DNA of 64,000 nucleotides, taken from positions 59,289 through 123,288 of the forward strand of contig JBAMJV010002060.1 in NCBI GenBank assembly GCA_037951105.1. Reading direction: 5' to 3'. The translations under genes were made by a program, and so were the position numbers. The notes under the pieces are model-generated. The model saw only the letters and a program-made list of their open reading frames with translations, made no database searches and was not told the origin of the DNA. The stretch is from Echinarachnius parma. Taxonomy: Eukaryota > Echinodermata > Echinoidea > Clypeasteroida > Echinarachniidae. This document shows positions 47,774-58,981 of the stretch, piece by piece. Within the stretch, counting starts at the first letter, position 1. Every line of letters begins with the position of its first letter.

Positions 47774-48903
47774 GTTATAGATTTACACACAAATACGTTC
47801 TTATCATCATCTACAAATAATATATACAAATATAATGGAATCTGATCATGTTTTCGATCTGCAAGTAATTTTTACTTTGTAACTCGATACGTGTGCGAGT
47901 TATAGCTTGTAAATCTTTGAAACAAATATTTAATCAGTCAAATACATTTATAACTATGTAATATATCCTACTAATTTTACTTATCCGATTCCGCTATTTC
48001 CAATTTGATCCTACCTTACATTAGTAATCTACGTACTATTATGCATATAAATATGCCCTTACCACTATGTACATTTTGTTTAAATCTTAATTTACATCAA
48101 TAAGCAAAGAGTTCAAAATGTGAACATCGCAATTTCCACCTACGTATATATGTGCAAAGCAGGTTAATTACATACCATTGTCTACTTCAATTGATAGTAT
48201 AAACATTAATCCATCCATTTGGGTCTATGATAATTTATAGTAAAAAAAATACAATTCTACTCAATCATGTGTCCTAAAAACGTGTACTATTATCATTTAA
48301 GTCCACTTAATCCCTCCTTATCCCTAAGATGGGACTCAACATATCGCTATCTTTCCTAACAATTCATTTGCGATCATCATACTCTAGGATTTAAAGACAA
48401 TCTAAGTCATACGCATGTGTTTTCCTTCATCTGAACTATTGTATATATGAGGAATAGGTAACATTACTAATGTACATTTTGATGTTTGATAGGGTTAAAT
48501 AGTCAGCATGGCGTTCGATTCGTTCACGATACCGCTGCTTGCTCATAGACTTGACAAAAACAGGTGTGCCAACTACCTTACAAAACAAACAACTGCTTAG
48601 TATCAAGTCGTAGAGAAGATGTTTTGCTTTTCATATTAGAGTTTCTGATGTAACCATTTGTTTTTAAAGATAATGGTTGATGTGTCTTATGCCCTATGAA
48701 TAAACGAAACGCCAAGTTACAGTTTCTCAATTTACATGAGTTAGCATTGTGGTCTTGCAGGGGATTTTACTATTTTAGGTTGGCAAGCTTGTTCAATGAG
48801 ATCAAGATAGCTATATATACAGTATATGGAAGGCATTGGGAAACATTCAAATCTGCATCGCATTCCTTTAGAGTAGATGAATGTATTTGGGTTCTGCTAG
48901 GAA
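47774..48903. other. 3' flank of gene C / intergenic
   Basis: Partly homologous to 17950-19530 downstream of gene B. The gene C 3' UTR is expected here. No gene recognised; the plus-strand frame 48696-49094 overlaps the receptor tail on the other strand and is a shadow. Confidence 0.45.
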
Positions 48904-49160
48904 TTAAGATGGTGTATCTTGAAAATCAAGATAGGTATGCTGAAGACCTTGGAAAACAGACTCATCGTCATCATGAGGCATGTCTTGATCGTCCTGATAT
49001 AACTGTTCCCGCATATCATGGTAAGTGTGCTGAAGACCTTGTGACTCAGTCATACCGCCGTCGTGCAAGTCAACGACGGAAGGGTCGGTTTTAATGTCAC
49101 TGATATCTTGGTCATGTAGATTATTAGATGATTGTTCTCGCATATCATGGTAGATGTGCT
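48904..49160 (-). pseudogene. Gene C, detached 3' end of cytoplasmic tail exon
   Basis: In the frame of the tail this stretch encodes TYHDMREQSSNNLHDQDISD, then 'MTESQGLQHTYHDMREQLYQ' and 'VFQGLQHTYLDFQDTPS' with a stop at 48904. It holds the last tyrosine motifs, two YHDM and one YLDF. It is cut from the rest of the exon by the 1518-bp insertion at 49161-50678, so it is out of reach of normal translation unless the insertion is spliced out. The terminal HTYLDFQ matches the end of the gene B tail. Confidence 0.85.
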
Positions 49161-49832
49161 CTGCCGTCCCATGACAAAAGGAAGCAACTCTGAATTTATC
49201 AAAATCGACTTTTTTCTTGATTTGGGGTATTTTTTGTATGCTCTACATGATGGTGAATAAATTGAGGTCACATGACCCCTCATTTCCGAAATATAGATAT
49301 ATCAAAAGGAAGCAACTCTAAAGATTGCCTCATAAAACACTGACAAAAGGAAGCAACTCAATCAGCCAATCACCTATCAGCATGGAAGTGGCATGTGTGC
49401 ATTGATCTCCCAATCAGCCAATCAGAGCGCGCCTAAGTGCAGCTCACTTTTCTCCTTGAATGTCTGTCAACCACTACACCAGAATTGATACAGAAAATGC
49501 TGAAATTCGCTGATCTGTTTGCACATCTGAAGGAAACGTTAGTGTATTTTGACTGAAGTATATATATACATTTAAAATCCATTTCATTTATCAATCAAAA
49601 TGCAGACGGTGAATACAAAATATAACGTTTTCTTTTTTTTTCACAGCACAAGTTCTGATGCTATGTGTTTATTATTGTCCCACATGTAGACTTTTGTGTG
49701 GGAAATTTTGCAGAAAATGATTAACTTGATGAAATGTTGTTTTACCTGGCTTTGCCAATGACTCACACACAAACACAAACACACACACACATGCACAACC
49801 ATACACATACACACACATACAAACACACGCAT

Positions 49833-49875
<43 letters not shown>

Positions 49876-50678
49876 TATACGCACACATACAGACATACGC
49901 GCAAACAAACACACACACGCACAAACACACATACACACACACCCACAAGCAAACACACAGACACACCTACACACACACGCACTCACACACAGAAACACGC
50001 ACACGGCACAGCCACACACACGCACACACACACTTACAAACGCACATAACACACACGCACACACACACACACGTACGCACATACTCACACGCGCACACAC
50101 ACACACGTACGCACACACACACACGCATGCAAACACACAAATATATGCACACAGACATACATACGTGCAAACATACGCATATATACACACGCATACACAC
50201 ACAAACACGCACATATACACATACATGAGTAGATACACACTAACACATACACACACTGACACATACTCACATGCACTCACACACACGCATACATACACAT
50301 ATATTTACACATAAATATACACACAAACGTATATACACACATACACATGGATACACACACAAACACACACACGCACGTACTCACACAATACTGACTTCTT
50401 AGATTATCAAGAGTTGCTTCCTTTTGTCATTGGATGACGCGTGCAAATATTCAAGATATACTGTGACAAAAGGAAGTATGCTGCTTAATTTGCATAAAAC
50501 AATGATTTTACAAATCAAAATATATCAACCCGAAATGCCTTCTCTGAGTACATTATAAGACATGTCATACCTGGGAATTGGGATTTTATGTTTGAGAGGT
50601 CAGAAAGAAAAACATATTTTCTTCATTTACTAAGAAACTCATTCCACAGAGTTGCTTCCTTTTGTCATGGGACGGCAG
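49161..50678. mobile_element. 1518-bp DNA transposon inserted in gene C tail exon
   Basis: The terminal inverted repeats start CTGCCGTCCCATGACAAAAG and are identical over the first 32 bases. They are flanked by TGCT on both sides (49157-49160 and 50679-50682), a 4-bp target duplication. Removing the element and one TGCT restores the coding sequence seen in gene B. The word GACAAAAGGAAGCAACTC recurs subterminally (49172, about 49283, 49322; inverted near 50403 and 50648). The middle is a long (CA)n tract. No transposase, so it is non-autonomous. Perfect ends and duplication suggest a young insertion. Confidence 0.92.
49752..50390. repeat. Long (CA)n-type microsatellite within the transposon
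   Basis: About 640 bp of CA/CACG/TACA repeats. All Thr/His and Val/Cys frames across it (up to 208 aa) are repeat artefacts. Confidence 0.93.
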
Positions 50679-52498
50679 TGCTGAAGACCTTGTGTATCAG
50701 CCATATCGCCATCGTGCAAGTCAACGATGGACAAGCCGGTTTTGATGCCACTGATATCTTGGTCATGTAGATTATTAGATGATTGTTCTCTCATTTCATG
50801 GTAGGTGTGCTGAAGGCCTTGTGTATCAGCCATATCACCATCAGGCAACTCGGCAGTAGAGGAGTAGGCTTTGGTACTACTGATATCTGCGTCGTGTCGA
50901 TGGTGAGATCTTTGTTCTCGCATATCGTGGTAAGTGTGCCGAAGCCCTTGTGAATCAGTCATATCGCAGTCGGACAACTCGATGGTGGAGGAGTCGGGTT
51001 TGGTGCTACTGACGCGTTTGCCATGTTGTTGATTTTGAGGTGGTTGCTCTCGCATATCATGGTAGGTGTGCTGAAGGCCTTGTGTATCAGCCATTTCGCC
51101 AACGGGCAACTCGACGGTAGAGGAGTTGACTTTGGTACTACTGATATCTGCATCGTGTCGATGGTTAGAGGTTTGTTCTCGCATATCGTGGTAAGTGTGC
51201 CGACGCCCTTGTGAATCAGTCATATCGCAGTCGGACAACTCGATGGTGGAGGAGTTGGTTTTGGTGCTACTGACTCGTTGGCCATGTTGTTGATTTTGAG
51301 GTGGTTGTTCTCGCATATCATGATATGTGTGATAAAGAGTATCGGGAGCTGATATTTCTCCATCTTTGCCTCTTGGAGAAAAAGAGTGAGTCTTTGCTCT
51401 AATATCATTGTCTCTCTTTGGAACGAGATATCCTTCATCATCGATTCCACTTCCAACAAGACTGGGCTCGCCATTTGTGTCATCCGTCAGATGATTAGCT
51501 AATGGATATCTGGTGGTAAAGTATGTATGCTGGAGAGGTTCAGGTGAGGACAGGTCTTCTTCAGATGACTCATTTGAACCTGATGACGATGATTCATCAT
51601 CTAATACAGCTGATGTCACCATGAAAGTAGAGCTAGCTTCGCAACTAGCTAGGGTCCGACTCTTCGTATTCTTGAGACGAGTATTAGTGGTGTGAGGTCG
51701 GGGAATGGGAAGAGAATCATTATTTCCCTCACATCCATGATACGTGTGCCGAAGCGAGTCACTTGTAAACTCGACTGTACCATCATGATCGACAGACTTA
51801 GTAGTGAAGGAGGAAGAATTCCTTGTAAGGGCCTCCATTTCATCTGGAGCTTCGTAAGCATGGTGTACTAAGTCGTCATGTTCAGCTTTGTGGCGACCGC
51901 TTCCGTCGAGGATCTTACAAGGGACGAGCTTCACGGACGCCTTTGAAGACCTCTGGACCATTCCCGCAAGTTTTCTCTCCTCATTTAGTGTAACGAGGTA
52001 CCCTTCGTCGTCAAAGACTCTTACCGACTTCAAATCCGAAACTGGATTTTGAGGATTTTGCTCAAGACTTATCGTACTCTCAATTGTTGGAGACAGCCCT
52101 CCCAACAAAGGCCTGTCCGGCTGTTCTGCGTTATCTTCTTCTTGTTTATTCGTATCCATTGCTTCAGTTACTTTTCTTTGCACTTTATTGGCAAGAGGAT
52201 CAGGAACTGGTGCATAACCATACTGTACTTGTGCATCTTGTCCAAATGTGGATAAATTGACGGTGTTACTAAAACTAGTACCTATCGATTCATCCTTCCA
52301 AGACATCTCTGGTAGTCTGTCAAAATCGGGAATAGCTTCATAGATGTTGCAGGTTGATTTTGCGTAGTAGGTAAAATCTGGATCTCTTTCGTTACCGGGT
52401 GGGTTATTCTCGAGACCATCTCTAAACGGACGTTGGCCTACACCTTCTCCGGGTGTCGATGGGGTATCCGGTAGAGACCTTGTCACTTCGTAATACTT
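50679..52498 (-). CDS. Gene C, cytoplasmic tail exon with repeated YxxM motifs (truncated by transposon)
   Basis: Starts after a TTTGCAG acceptor with KYYEVTRSLPD. The first 606 or so residues match the gene B tail. The frame then enters the transposon, adds about a dozen foreign residues (ending 'TKGSNSVE') and stops at 50639. Tyrosine sites are YYEV, FTYYAKS, NIYEAIPD, YGYAPVPD, EGYLVTL, HAYEAPDEM, an extra HTYHGCEG, HTYFTT, EGYLVPKR, then four HTYHDMREQ and one HTYHEMREQ. Compared with B it has about 60 extra residues after 'YEAPDEM', and an intact HTYHDM where B has HTFHDI. Inferred role is SH2 docking, mainly PI3K. The shortened tail still keeps five YxxM sites. Confidence 0.9.
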
Positions 52499-52793
52499 CT
52501 GCAAATGAAACAAACAATATAATCATTTAAGCTTTTGCATGCAGCCCTACACAAGGAGATACTAATGGTATCGTACTTGTTTTAAACAAGTAAGCCATTA
52601 GGAAGAACTAATATACAAGGAGATGTATTATATTAAATACTAAATTATAGGTCTGTATTGTTACCAAGGTTACAGCCTTTATTTTATTCAGTGTTAATGA
52701 ACCTTTCATATTAACTGGATTTTCAATTTATACATTTAAACATTTGTTTCATTGTTAGGTATACATTGTACTATGTTATTCATAATTACCCAC
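52499..52793. other. Gene C last intron
   Basis: Phase-0 intron, 295 bp, matching the position of the gene B intron. Confidence 0.6.
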
Positions 52794-52927
52794 CGTCTGA
52801 TTTAAGTCTGGTAAACTTCTTCTCCGCTTCATATACACCCATCGGACGAAGATCAGCAGGAGTATGACAGTTGTGACAGAGAGCGCCACAAGTATGATTC
52901 TGGTAGTTAGTCCAACATTGGATCTGG
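52794..52927 (-). CDS. Gene C, transmembrane exon
   Basis: 134 bp, phase 1 in, 0 out. It encodes ARSNVGLTTR, a hydrophobic span IILVALSVTTVILLLIFV, then RWVYMKRRRSLPDLNQT, ending ACG|GTGGGTAA. Single-pass type I membrane anchor with a basic stop-transfer sequence. Confidence 0.9.
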
Positions 52928-53183
52928 CTGTAAAGAAAAACAATAATTTGTAATCAAACAATAATCGCTTTTGTTTTAAATATTTTGAAACTGGTTTGAT
53001 TATTAAAATCGTAGTCAAATGCTTAGATTATTGTGGCTCCTTCTTGACGGTGCACATAGTAGGATCCCCATACAGATAATGCATACAATCTGGCATAACA
53101 CTGGCTTCACCATAGTCTATAGTACATAGCACAGGACACAGCTGCAAGGTTAATACTGACAACGTTTCTAGCTATATTCCTAC

Positions 53184-53375
53184 CTGCTTGACCAGCTTCC
53201 GCCGATTGGGTTGTCCTAGCGCGTGCCGTGTCACTGTTCCTATTGCCATCGAATTCGCCGTTGAATCTGTTCCGGGGGTCAACAGATGGGATGAAAAAGC
53301 CTTTTGTTGGAGACGAAAGAGATGTGAAATTCGAAACATCAGCGTCGGGCTCAAGCGTAGTCGTGACCTTGCCAA
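53184..53375 (-). CDS. Gene C, Ser/Thr-rich stalk exon
   Basis: 192 bp, phase 1-1, acceptor ATTTTAG, donor G|GTAGGAAT. It encodes VGKVTTTLEPDADVSNFTSL, 'SVDPRNRFNGEFDGN' and 'ARARTTQSAEAGQA'. It keeps the outline of the gene B stalk ('SNxTxLSS', 'RFxxEFD', 'TxSAEAG') but is clearly diverged, more so than the CUB exons. Juxtamembrane spacer, likely glycosylated. Confidence 0.8.
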
Positions 53376-53435
53376 CTAAAATAAGAAAATATAACTTTAA
53401 AAATAAAGTATATCAATAATCCACAAAATACATTT

Positions 53436-53967
53436 TTAAAGGGGTAGTTTAGTTTTGGTGAGGATGAACTTTAGTGGCCAAAACCTGCACAGTAACATTA
53501 TAAACTAATAGTTATAACTCCACAGTGGTCGAAAGTTATACAAAATTACAAACGAATAAGTAAAAAGCCTGTTATCATTCAAAAAGAGCCATTCAAATAC
53601 AAGAGGGCGCTTTTTTAAAAGGCATTGGTTTCAACAATTTTTCATACAAAATTATGCATGTGATGTTTTATTGATAGCGAGATCATCAACAACTGCTTAA
53701 CAAAACGCTTTTGAAAATTTTTGAAAAAGTGCAAGCATTTTTTTATTTTTTTCTAAAAATCATCTAATTATTTGGGCCCCAAATAATTATAAGATCAGAT
53801 ATATGTATTGATATTTCAGCCGTTTATGGGTCGATTTTGACCAAATAAAGTTTATTCTGCCATTAAAATTGCATGTTCTCTCAAATTTGACACTCATTTG
53901 TTCATTACCTCACAAACAAATTGTGATGTACAGCGCCCTCTCTACCAATACTAAACTACCCCTTTAA
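53436..53967. mobile_element. MITE family 1, complete copy
   Basis: TTAAAGGGGTAGTTTAGTTT and its inverse at the right, 532 bp, TTAA edges. Very close to 8086-8627 throughout ('gggccccaaataattataag'). Confidence 0.8.
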
Positions 53968-54309
53968 TAATAGATTGCTCAAATGTGAATGTTTGTATTC
54001 AACAATGGGGACAGTCATTTTCATAGCTATACAGCGTGAGGCAATAATAGCTGCGATGTATGCATCCTAACAGGCAGAACAGGAGGGTCGGTACCGGCCA
54101 TCCCCTCCGTTTATGCCCTATCACCATACCCATGCCTCTGCTTAGGCCCAATGCAACCCTGCAGAGCCGGTTTGACCTGATCCGACAGGTCTTTTAGTCA
54201 GGCTAATTTGATCATTCGGACACCATTCGACATTTTGTATTGGTCCTAAATGGATTCCGACTGGCAAACTTGGAGTACAACACACACTGACCAGATCGGT
54301 ATCATTTAC
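53968..54309. other. Gene C intron, no recognised feature
   Basis: Spacer between the MITE and the CUB4 exon. Nothing recognised. Confidence 0.4.
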
Positions 54310-54654
54310 CTGCCGTAAAGCCGATCAAGAAGCCGGATTTAGTTCCCTCGCCATCACTTGAGAAGATCACCGTAAGCGACGAACTGTATGACGTGAAATC
54401 CAATGTTGACAGTTCGTTGTCATAGTAACCGCTTAGATGTTTCCATCGAGTTGAACTTGTAGCGAAGCTTTTGACGTCTTGCCCTATATGGAGAATATCT
54501 GCTCCCGCCTCCGTGTTGAATTGGAAGAACTGAATCTCGATAACCAATGTTTCGGGAGCTCGAAGATGCCAAATGTTGTAGGCATTGCTTTGATAACTCG
54601 CAGGAAAGTTGGATGAACGTTTGAATTCCTGTGCTCCAAGAGTAAGTACTTGTT
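54310..54654 (-). CDS. Gene C, CUB4 exon
   Basis: 345 bp, phase 1-1, acceptor TATACAG, donor GCAG|GTAAAT. It encodes EQVLTLGAQEFKRSSNFP, 'ASYQSNAYNIWHLRAPE', 'IEIQFFQFNTEAGADILHIG' and 'WKHLSGYYDNELSTLDF' to 'FSSDGEGTKSGFLIGF'. Same CUB landmarks as gene B, with the YP of the 'SYPNN' motif changed to SYQSN. No cysteines. Confidence 0.87.
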
Positions 54655-55131
54655 CTGTATAAAACAAGGAATACCAAATTGGCATGCGTAAGAATGCTAA
54701 ACCGTAGAGGGTCATTTTTTAACTAGGCTTGATTGTGCACACCGATTCAGTGCATGCATTACGCACCATGCGCAAGGCGTTAGCAAGGTGGCACCGCGCA
54801 TCTGATTTACGAATCCAGACTTTATTATATGATAAAGTTTTAGTTTAATATTGCATAATTTCATGATGAAATAAATTGATGTTTGCAGCAATATCAGAAA
54901 TGTTCTTTGCCGCTATTGATTTGCTACCCGGCTAACATTTAGTATTCCATATTTGTATTAAATAATTTATAATCGATACATAAATACTAGCAGGTGAATA
55001 GTGATGCTTCTATGTACGATTGAAGCCAACGTCCGGCAACGTATCTTGGTAAAACTTGCCTAAATATTCAGTTAGACTTGAAATAATATAAACAAGATAG
55101 GAAAGTGTAGAGGAAGGTGGTGTAGACTTAC
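54655..55131. other. Gene C intron between CUB3 and CUB4
   Basis: 477 bp, against 5.7 kb in gene B, where satellites and elements have expanded it. Nothing else recognised. Confidence 0.6.
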
Positions 55132-55494
55132 CCGGAAACTCCATTGATGTTACAATCATCCTAACATGCAGAAGTCTGTTCCTACTTGGGAAGTGAATCC
55201 TGATCCAGGCAGCGTTGCTCACAGATATTACGTCACTGGGAGGAGTGCTCCCGCTAAATCTCGAAAGTCTGGTATCATGGTCCATGTCATGTCCATCGCC
55301 GATCTCCACGACCTCGCTGTGGTCCTTGAAACAAAGGTGCTTGAAGGAGAGGCTGATGATGTGATCGAGCGACGTGTTGAAGATCAGCATAGTCCATTCT
55401 GTGATGGTTGTGCCAAAGTGTATCGTTGAATTATCGGACTCATCACTTTCGGTAGAGATAACGAAGCTGGATTTCTGTGGAACAGTGTAATAAT
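55132..55494 (-). CDS. Gene C, CUB3 exon
   Basis: 363 bp, phase 1-1, open. It encodes DYYTVPQKSSFVISTESDES, 'TEWTMLIFNTSLDHIISLSF', 'HLCFKDHSEVVEIGDGHDMD', 'TRLSRFSGSTPPSDVISVSN' and 'RNRLLHVRMIVTSM'. Closest to the gene A copy (GDGHDMDHDTRL), but it reads Asp where A has TAG. Extracellular CUB-like module. Confidence 0.87.
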
Positions 55495-56100
55495 CTGCAA
55501 AACAAAGCAATGAAAGAAAATGATAATAGCGATTTGGTCAAAATGGCAGCGATATCGCGGGAATAGTTTTAATGTGCCTCCTTGATGCACCACTAAAATT
55601 CATGGGTAATATATAGTTAATGTCCATACCAACGAGATGTTAAAGCCAAACATATATAGCAACATCCACTTAAATCCTAAATTACATATTTCTTTGATTA
55701 ATTTTATAGCACAATAGTGATAAATGAGGTCAGGTGAAAATCGGATACAACACTTTTACTGTGTTATCCTGTCCTTCTGTGAATTATGCTTAATGGGATC
55801 TAGTAACATAGTTAACATTTATACACTTAGCCTCACATTCCTCGAGGTATTTGTATTACCAATAGAAGCATGAAACAGGTTCATTTTCCCGACTTTCTTT
55901 ATGTTATAAATACATTTAAAATCAAAGTGTCTGGATTTGAAAGTCATCCTGGGCACAAAGACGTTAAACTGTGTAAGTCAGAGGTACACAAAAGTGTCGG
56001 GGTAAAAATCAGTGCCGTCATAATATATCAGCACTTTATCACACTAAATGTTGAGACGTATGCTTCTTGGCTAGTCTATGATATTCCCCTCTTCCATAAT
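55495..56100. other. Gene C intron with MITE family 2 remnant
   Basis: 'gggatctagtaacatagttaac' and 'ttcctcgaggtatttgtatt' near 55796-55860 recall MITE family 2. Otherwise unremarkable. Confidence 0.45.
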
Positions 56101-56685
56101 CGCTGGGCTGTTAAAACCTCGTATCTCAAATTTTGGTGAAAATGACTTTTTGTGATAAATGTGAAGTTTAATGTGTAATGCATCTTCTAATAACCACATG
56201 AGTTGCATATCTTAAAACATAATGTCAAAATTCATCTTTTTGAATACCTCGTATCTTTTGCCCCTTCAAATGGTGATAATCGCTGGCCTGTTAAAACCTC
56301 GTTTAAAAAAAAAAAAAAAAAAAACATTTTCAGGAGAGTGAAAAAACATTCTTCTTTTAACAAATAATGTTCGTAGGCTATGTTATTTTAATTTAAGACA
56401 ATGTTTGATAATCAATTCGATTAAGTTGGAAAACCTCGTAACTCAATTTGAAATGAGAAAACCTCGTATCTCATTTTAGGATTTAGTTCAAAAACCTCGT
56501 AACTCAATTTTCCGCCTTCCAAATTATTTGTCGTGCATTTCAACCATTTCATATCGAATTTATTATCAAACATAGTCTTAAGTTCAAATAACATAGCCTA
56601 CGCACATAATTTGTTAAAATAAGAATCTTTTTTCGCTCTCCTAGAATTTTTTTTTTTTGAGAAACGAGGTTTTAACAGCCCAGCG
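56101..56685. mobile_element. 585-bp TIR element with AAAACCTCGTA subterminal repeats
   Basis: CGCTGGGCTGTTAAAACCTC at 56101 and its complement ending at 56685. A second left-end copy (CGCTGGCCTGTTAAAACCTC) starts at 56281. AAAACCTCGTA(A/T)CTCA occurs several times between. The segments 56300-56420 and 56560-56660 are inverted copies of each other. Non-coding. Confidence 0.68.
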
Positions 56686-57884
56686 ACGAATATCATAATG
56701 TATATTTCATGAATGACTGAGGATAATACAATGTGGAAAATAAATTTGAAACATATATTTTGTGATCAGGTTTGCATATATGAATTGCTAGCATTATTCT
56801 AAATTTTAAATGGGTTGATGTTTTAATGTTTATTTGGTTCTGAGGAAGCAAGTACATAGAATATTAAGATTTAATGAGATAAAACAGATAATCAGTTATA
56901 AAGATCGCACATAAATTCCACAAATTCAGTCCCACCTTCATGTTCATCCCAGCAAAGACTGTTATGACGAGAAAACACTAAGAAAAAAAGACATAGATGC
57001 CTTTTCCCCCTCATTAATACTTAGTTACAAAAGATTACCAAACAATATCAAAGCTTCGCTTGAAGAATGTCAGATAGTAGGCCTACATGTAGTAAACGTT
57101 GATATTTGTTGGGTTAAACATAACACAGAGTAACTTTATAGTAACATCATGTTTGTGATTAAGAAACGTGAGAGAAATGCAGAAATGCAGTCCCTCAAAT
57201 TCAACCATTTTTCCCCTGCCAAATTCATGATGTCATTTGAAATTTTTTTTGGATCCCCTATCCCTAATTATGAATACTGCCAATTTTTTTTGGAAATCTA
57301 AACATGCGTTTTGAAGTAGATGAAACAGTTACTTTTTAACAATGAGCCCCCATCCTCAACCCCCCCCCCCCCCCCCCCCCCACCCACTTCAGCGGCCCAA
57401 TGGGGCCACCCTGGGAACTGTTATGATCACCTTTAATTTTTTCACCTAAAACGGTACATTCTTCATTATTCTTTTTCGATAAGCCTAGTAAACAAACATT
57501 ACCAATATTCAACCTTTAACATGTTTTGTTTTGAAATATGTACCTCTGACATTTTTACCCCTTGAGATTTTTTCCTCTGACATCTTTACCTCTGACTTTT
57601 TTTTACACCGAGCCGATTTGTGCTATGCCAACACAGTTACTAATTCCCTTTAATATTTGCAGATTATGCTAAACTAAGTTGCATGTAAAGAGATTTGGAA
57701 GATAATTTAATATAAGCATCTACTACATGCAGAGGGGTGACAGGCCTAAAATACTAATGAATCTAATTATAGGCCAGATGTCTTTTTAATACTAAGCGAT
57801 ACCTAGGTAAGGCAAAACATGTTAAAAAGAAATCACATTATCATATTCCGTCTATCCATGCATTATATGTAGACGAATACTCAC
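56686..57884. other. Gene C intron, no recognised gene
   Basis: AT-rich with a C20 tract at 57361. No exon, RNA or complete element recognised. Confidence 0.4.
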
Positions 57885-58280
57885 GACTCGTGTTCGAAGA
57901 GGTATAACTATTCTGAGGCCTAAACGCACGCATACGTATGAAAAATCCAGTACTCTGAGTGTAACCATTACTGCTGAAAATGATCTTGAATGACGGTGCT
58001 TCTGGAGTGAGCTTTGCTTCCAAGCTGTCTGGCTCGTGAACACCGCTGAAACTTTTCCACTTGTTACAGAAGTCACCGCCGATGGAAAACTTGTCTACTC
58101 CATCCCCAAAGAACAGAAAGTCTGTGTTCTGTTGTGTGCTGAAGCGATGTACATTGACAAACACAGACAGTCCATCGGGAATTCGGATGTCCCATAATTT
58201 AAAGGCATTATTCGGATAGTTGTTGGGGTGATTTGGCGTTTTAATAGAAAAGTCAACATTCTCTTCCAACAGGATAACAT
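57885..58280 (-). CDS. Gene C, CUB2 exon
   Basis: 396 bp, phase 1-1, open. Acceptor TTTACAG, donor C|GTGAGTATT. It encodes DVILLEENVDFSIKTPNHPN, 'NYPNNAFKLWDIRIPDGLSV', 'NTDFLFFGDGVDKFSIGGDF', 'CNKWKSFSG' and 'SSNGYTQSTGFFIRMRAF'. The YD of the CUB calcium loop in A and B is TD here. Extracellular module; ends in a possible N-glycosylation site (SNTS). Confidence 0.88.
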
Positions 58281-58912
58281 CTGTAAATAAAGAAAATGGT
58301 GAATGTTTCCATTAATAACCCATCCTACGGTGTACGCAGGTGGGCATACATCCCTAATGTTAATCTTACCCCTAACAAACACATATTTAAGTGATAGATT
58401 TGGTTAAGATGTTGAAATGTTAAAATGTTCAGGTGTCTGGATGGCGAACCCTGGCCCTTTTGGTAAAAACTGCTTTTTGAAAGAATACGGCCCTGTATCT
58501 CAACCACGTATACGTGTTTCTACCATGCAAACATGATTGCATTATAGCTATTATTTGGTGTTGAGGTCTTTCAAATTGTATTGACTAATATTAAGTTTGA
58601 TCGGAACTATATTATCCCTTCAATTAAAACATATCGATAGTTATGATACTGTCATTGATTACAGAAAGTAACGTTATAATATGTGGAAATGCTAATTAAA
58701 TGTATTAATTGATAATTAAGTTGAAATCTCAAAATGCTTTATCGAAACAAGCCCGTACAGTTTTAATTTCTCTTCGTAAAAAAAAAATATATATATATAT
58801 AAAAACCATGTTATATTGGTAGTATTGGGGATTTTATGTCACTTGGAGTACAGACAATGCAAACACTAAAAGCAAACACACATATATGATAACGTGTAAA
58901 AACATAATATAC
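58281..58912. other. Gene C intron before CUB2
   Basis: 632 bp, against about 5.1 kb in B and 6.4 kb in A, where GGGCCGGTCAC and TTAA elements fill the same intron. Nothing else recognised. Confidence 0.55.
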
Positions 58913-58981
58913 CTGCCACAGGAGTTGAGGTAATATCGACTGCGAGATCTAAATAAGCTCGTAGTAACGCCAATATTCGTT
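58913..58981 (-). CDS. Gene C, short CUB1 C-terminal segment
   Basis: Reads ERILALLRAYLDLAVDITST and 'PVA' to a GGCAG|GTATATT donor in phase 1. Strongly conserved with A and B. A TTTAG acceptor would give only 58913-58948 (36 bp). An in-frame TGA lies just upstream of 'WERILAL' and no AG separates them, so the longer version is not spliceable by the usual rules. Confidence 0.45.

Noticed and set aside
48696-49094. 132-aa plus-strand frame
   Set aside because: Overlaps, antisense, the conserved tail coding sequence of gene C.
49641-50298. Cys/Val-rich frames up to 208 aa and Thr/His-rich frames on the other strand
   Set aside because: Translations of a (CA)n microsatellite in all frames; no other coding signs.
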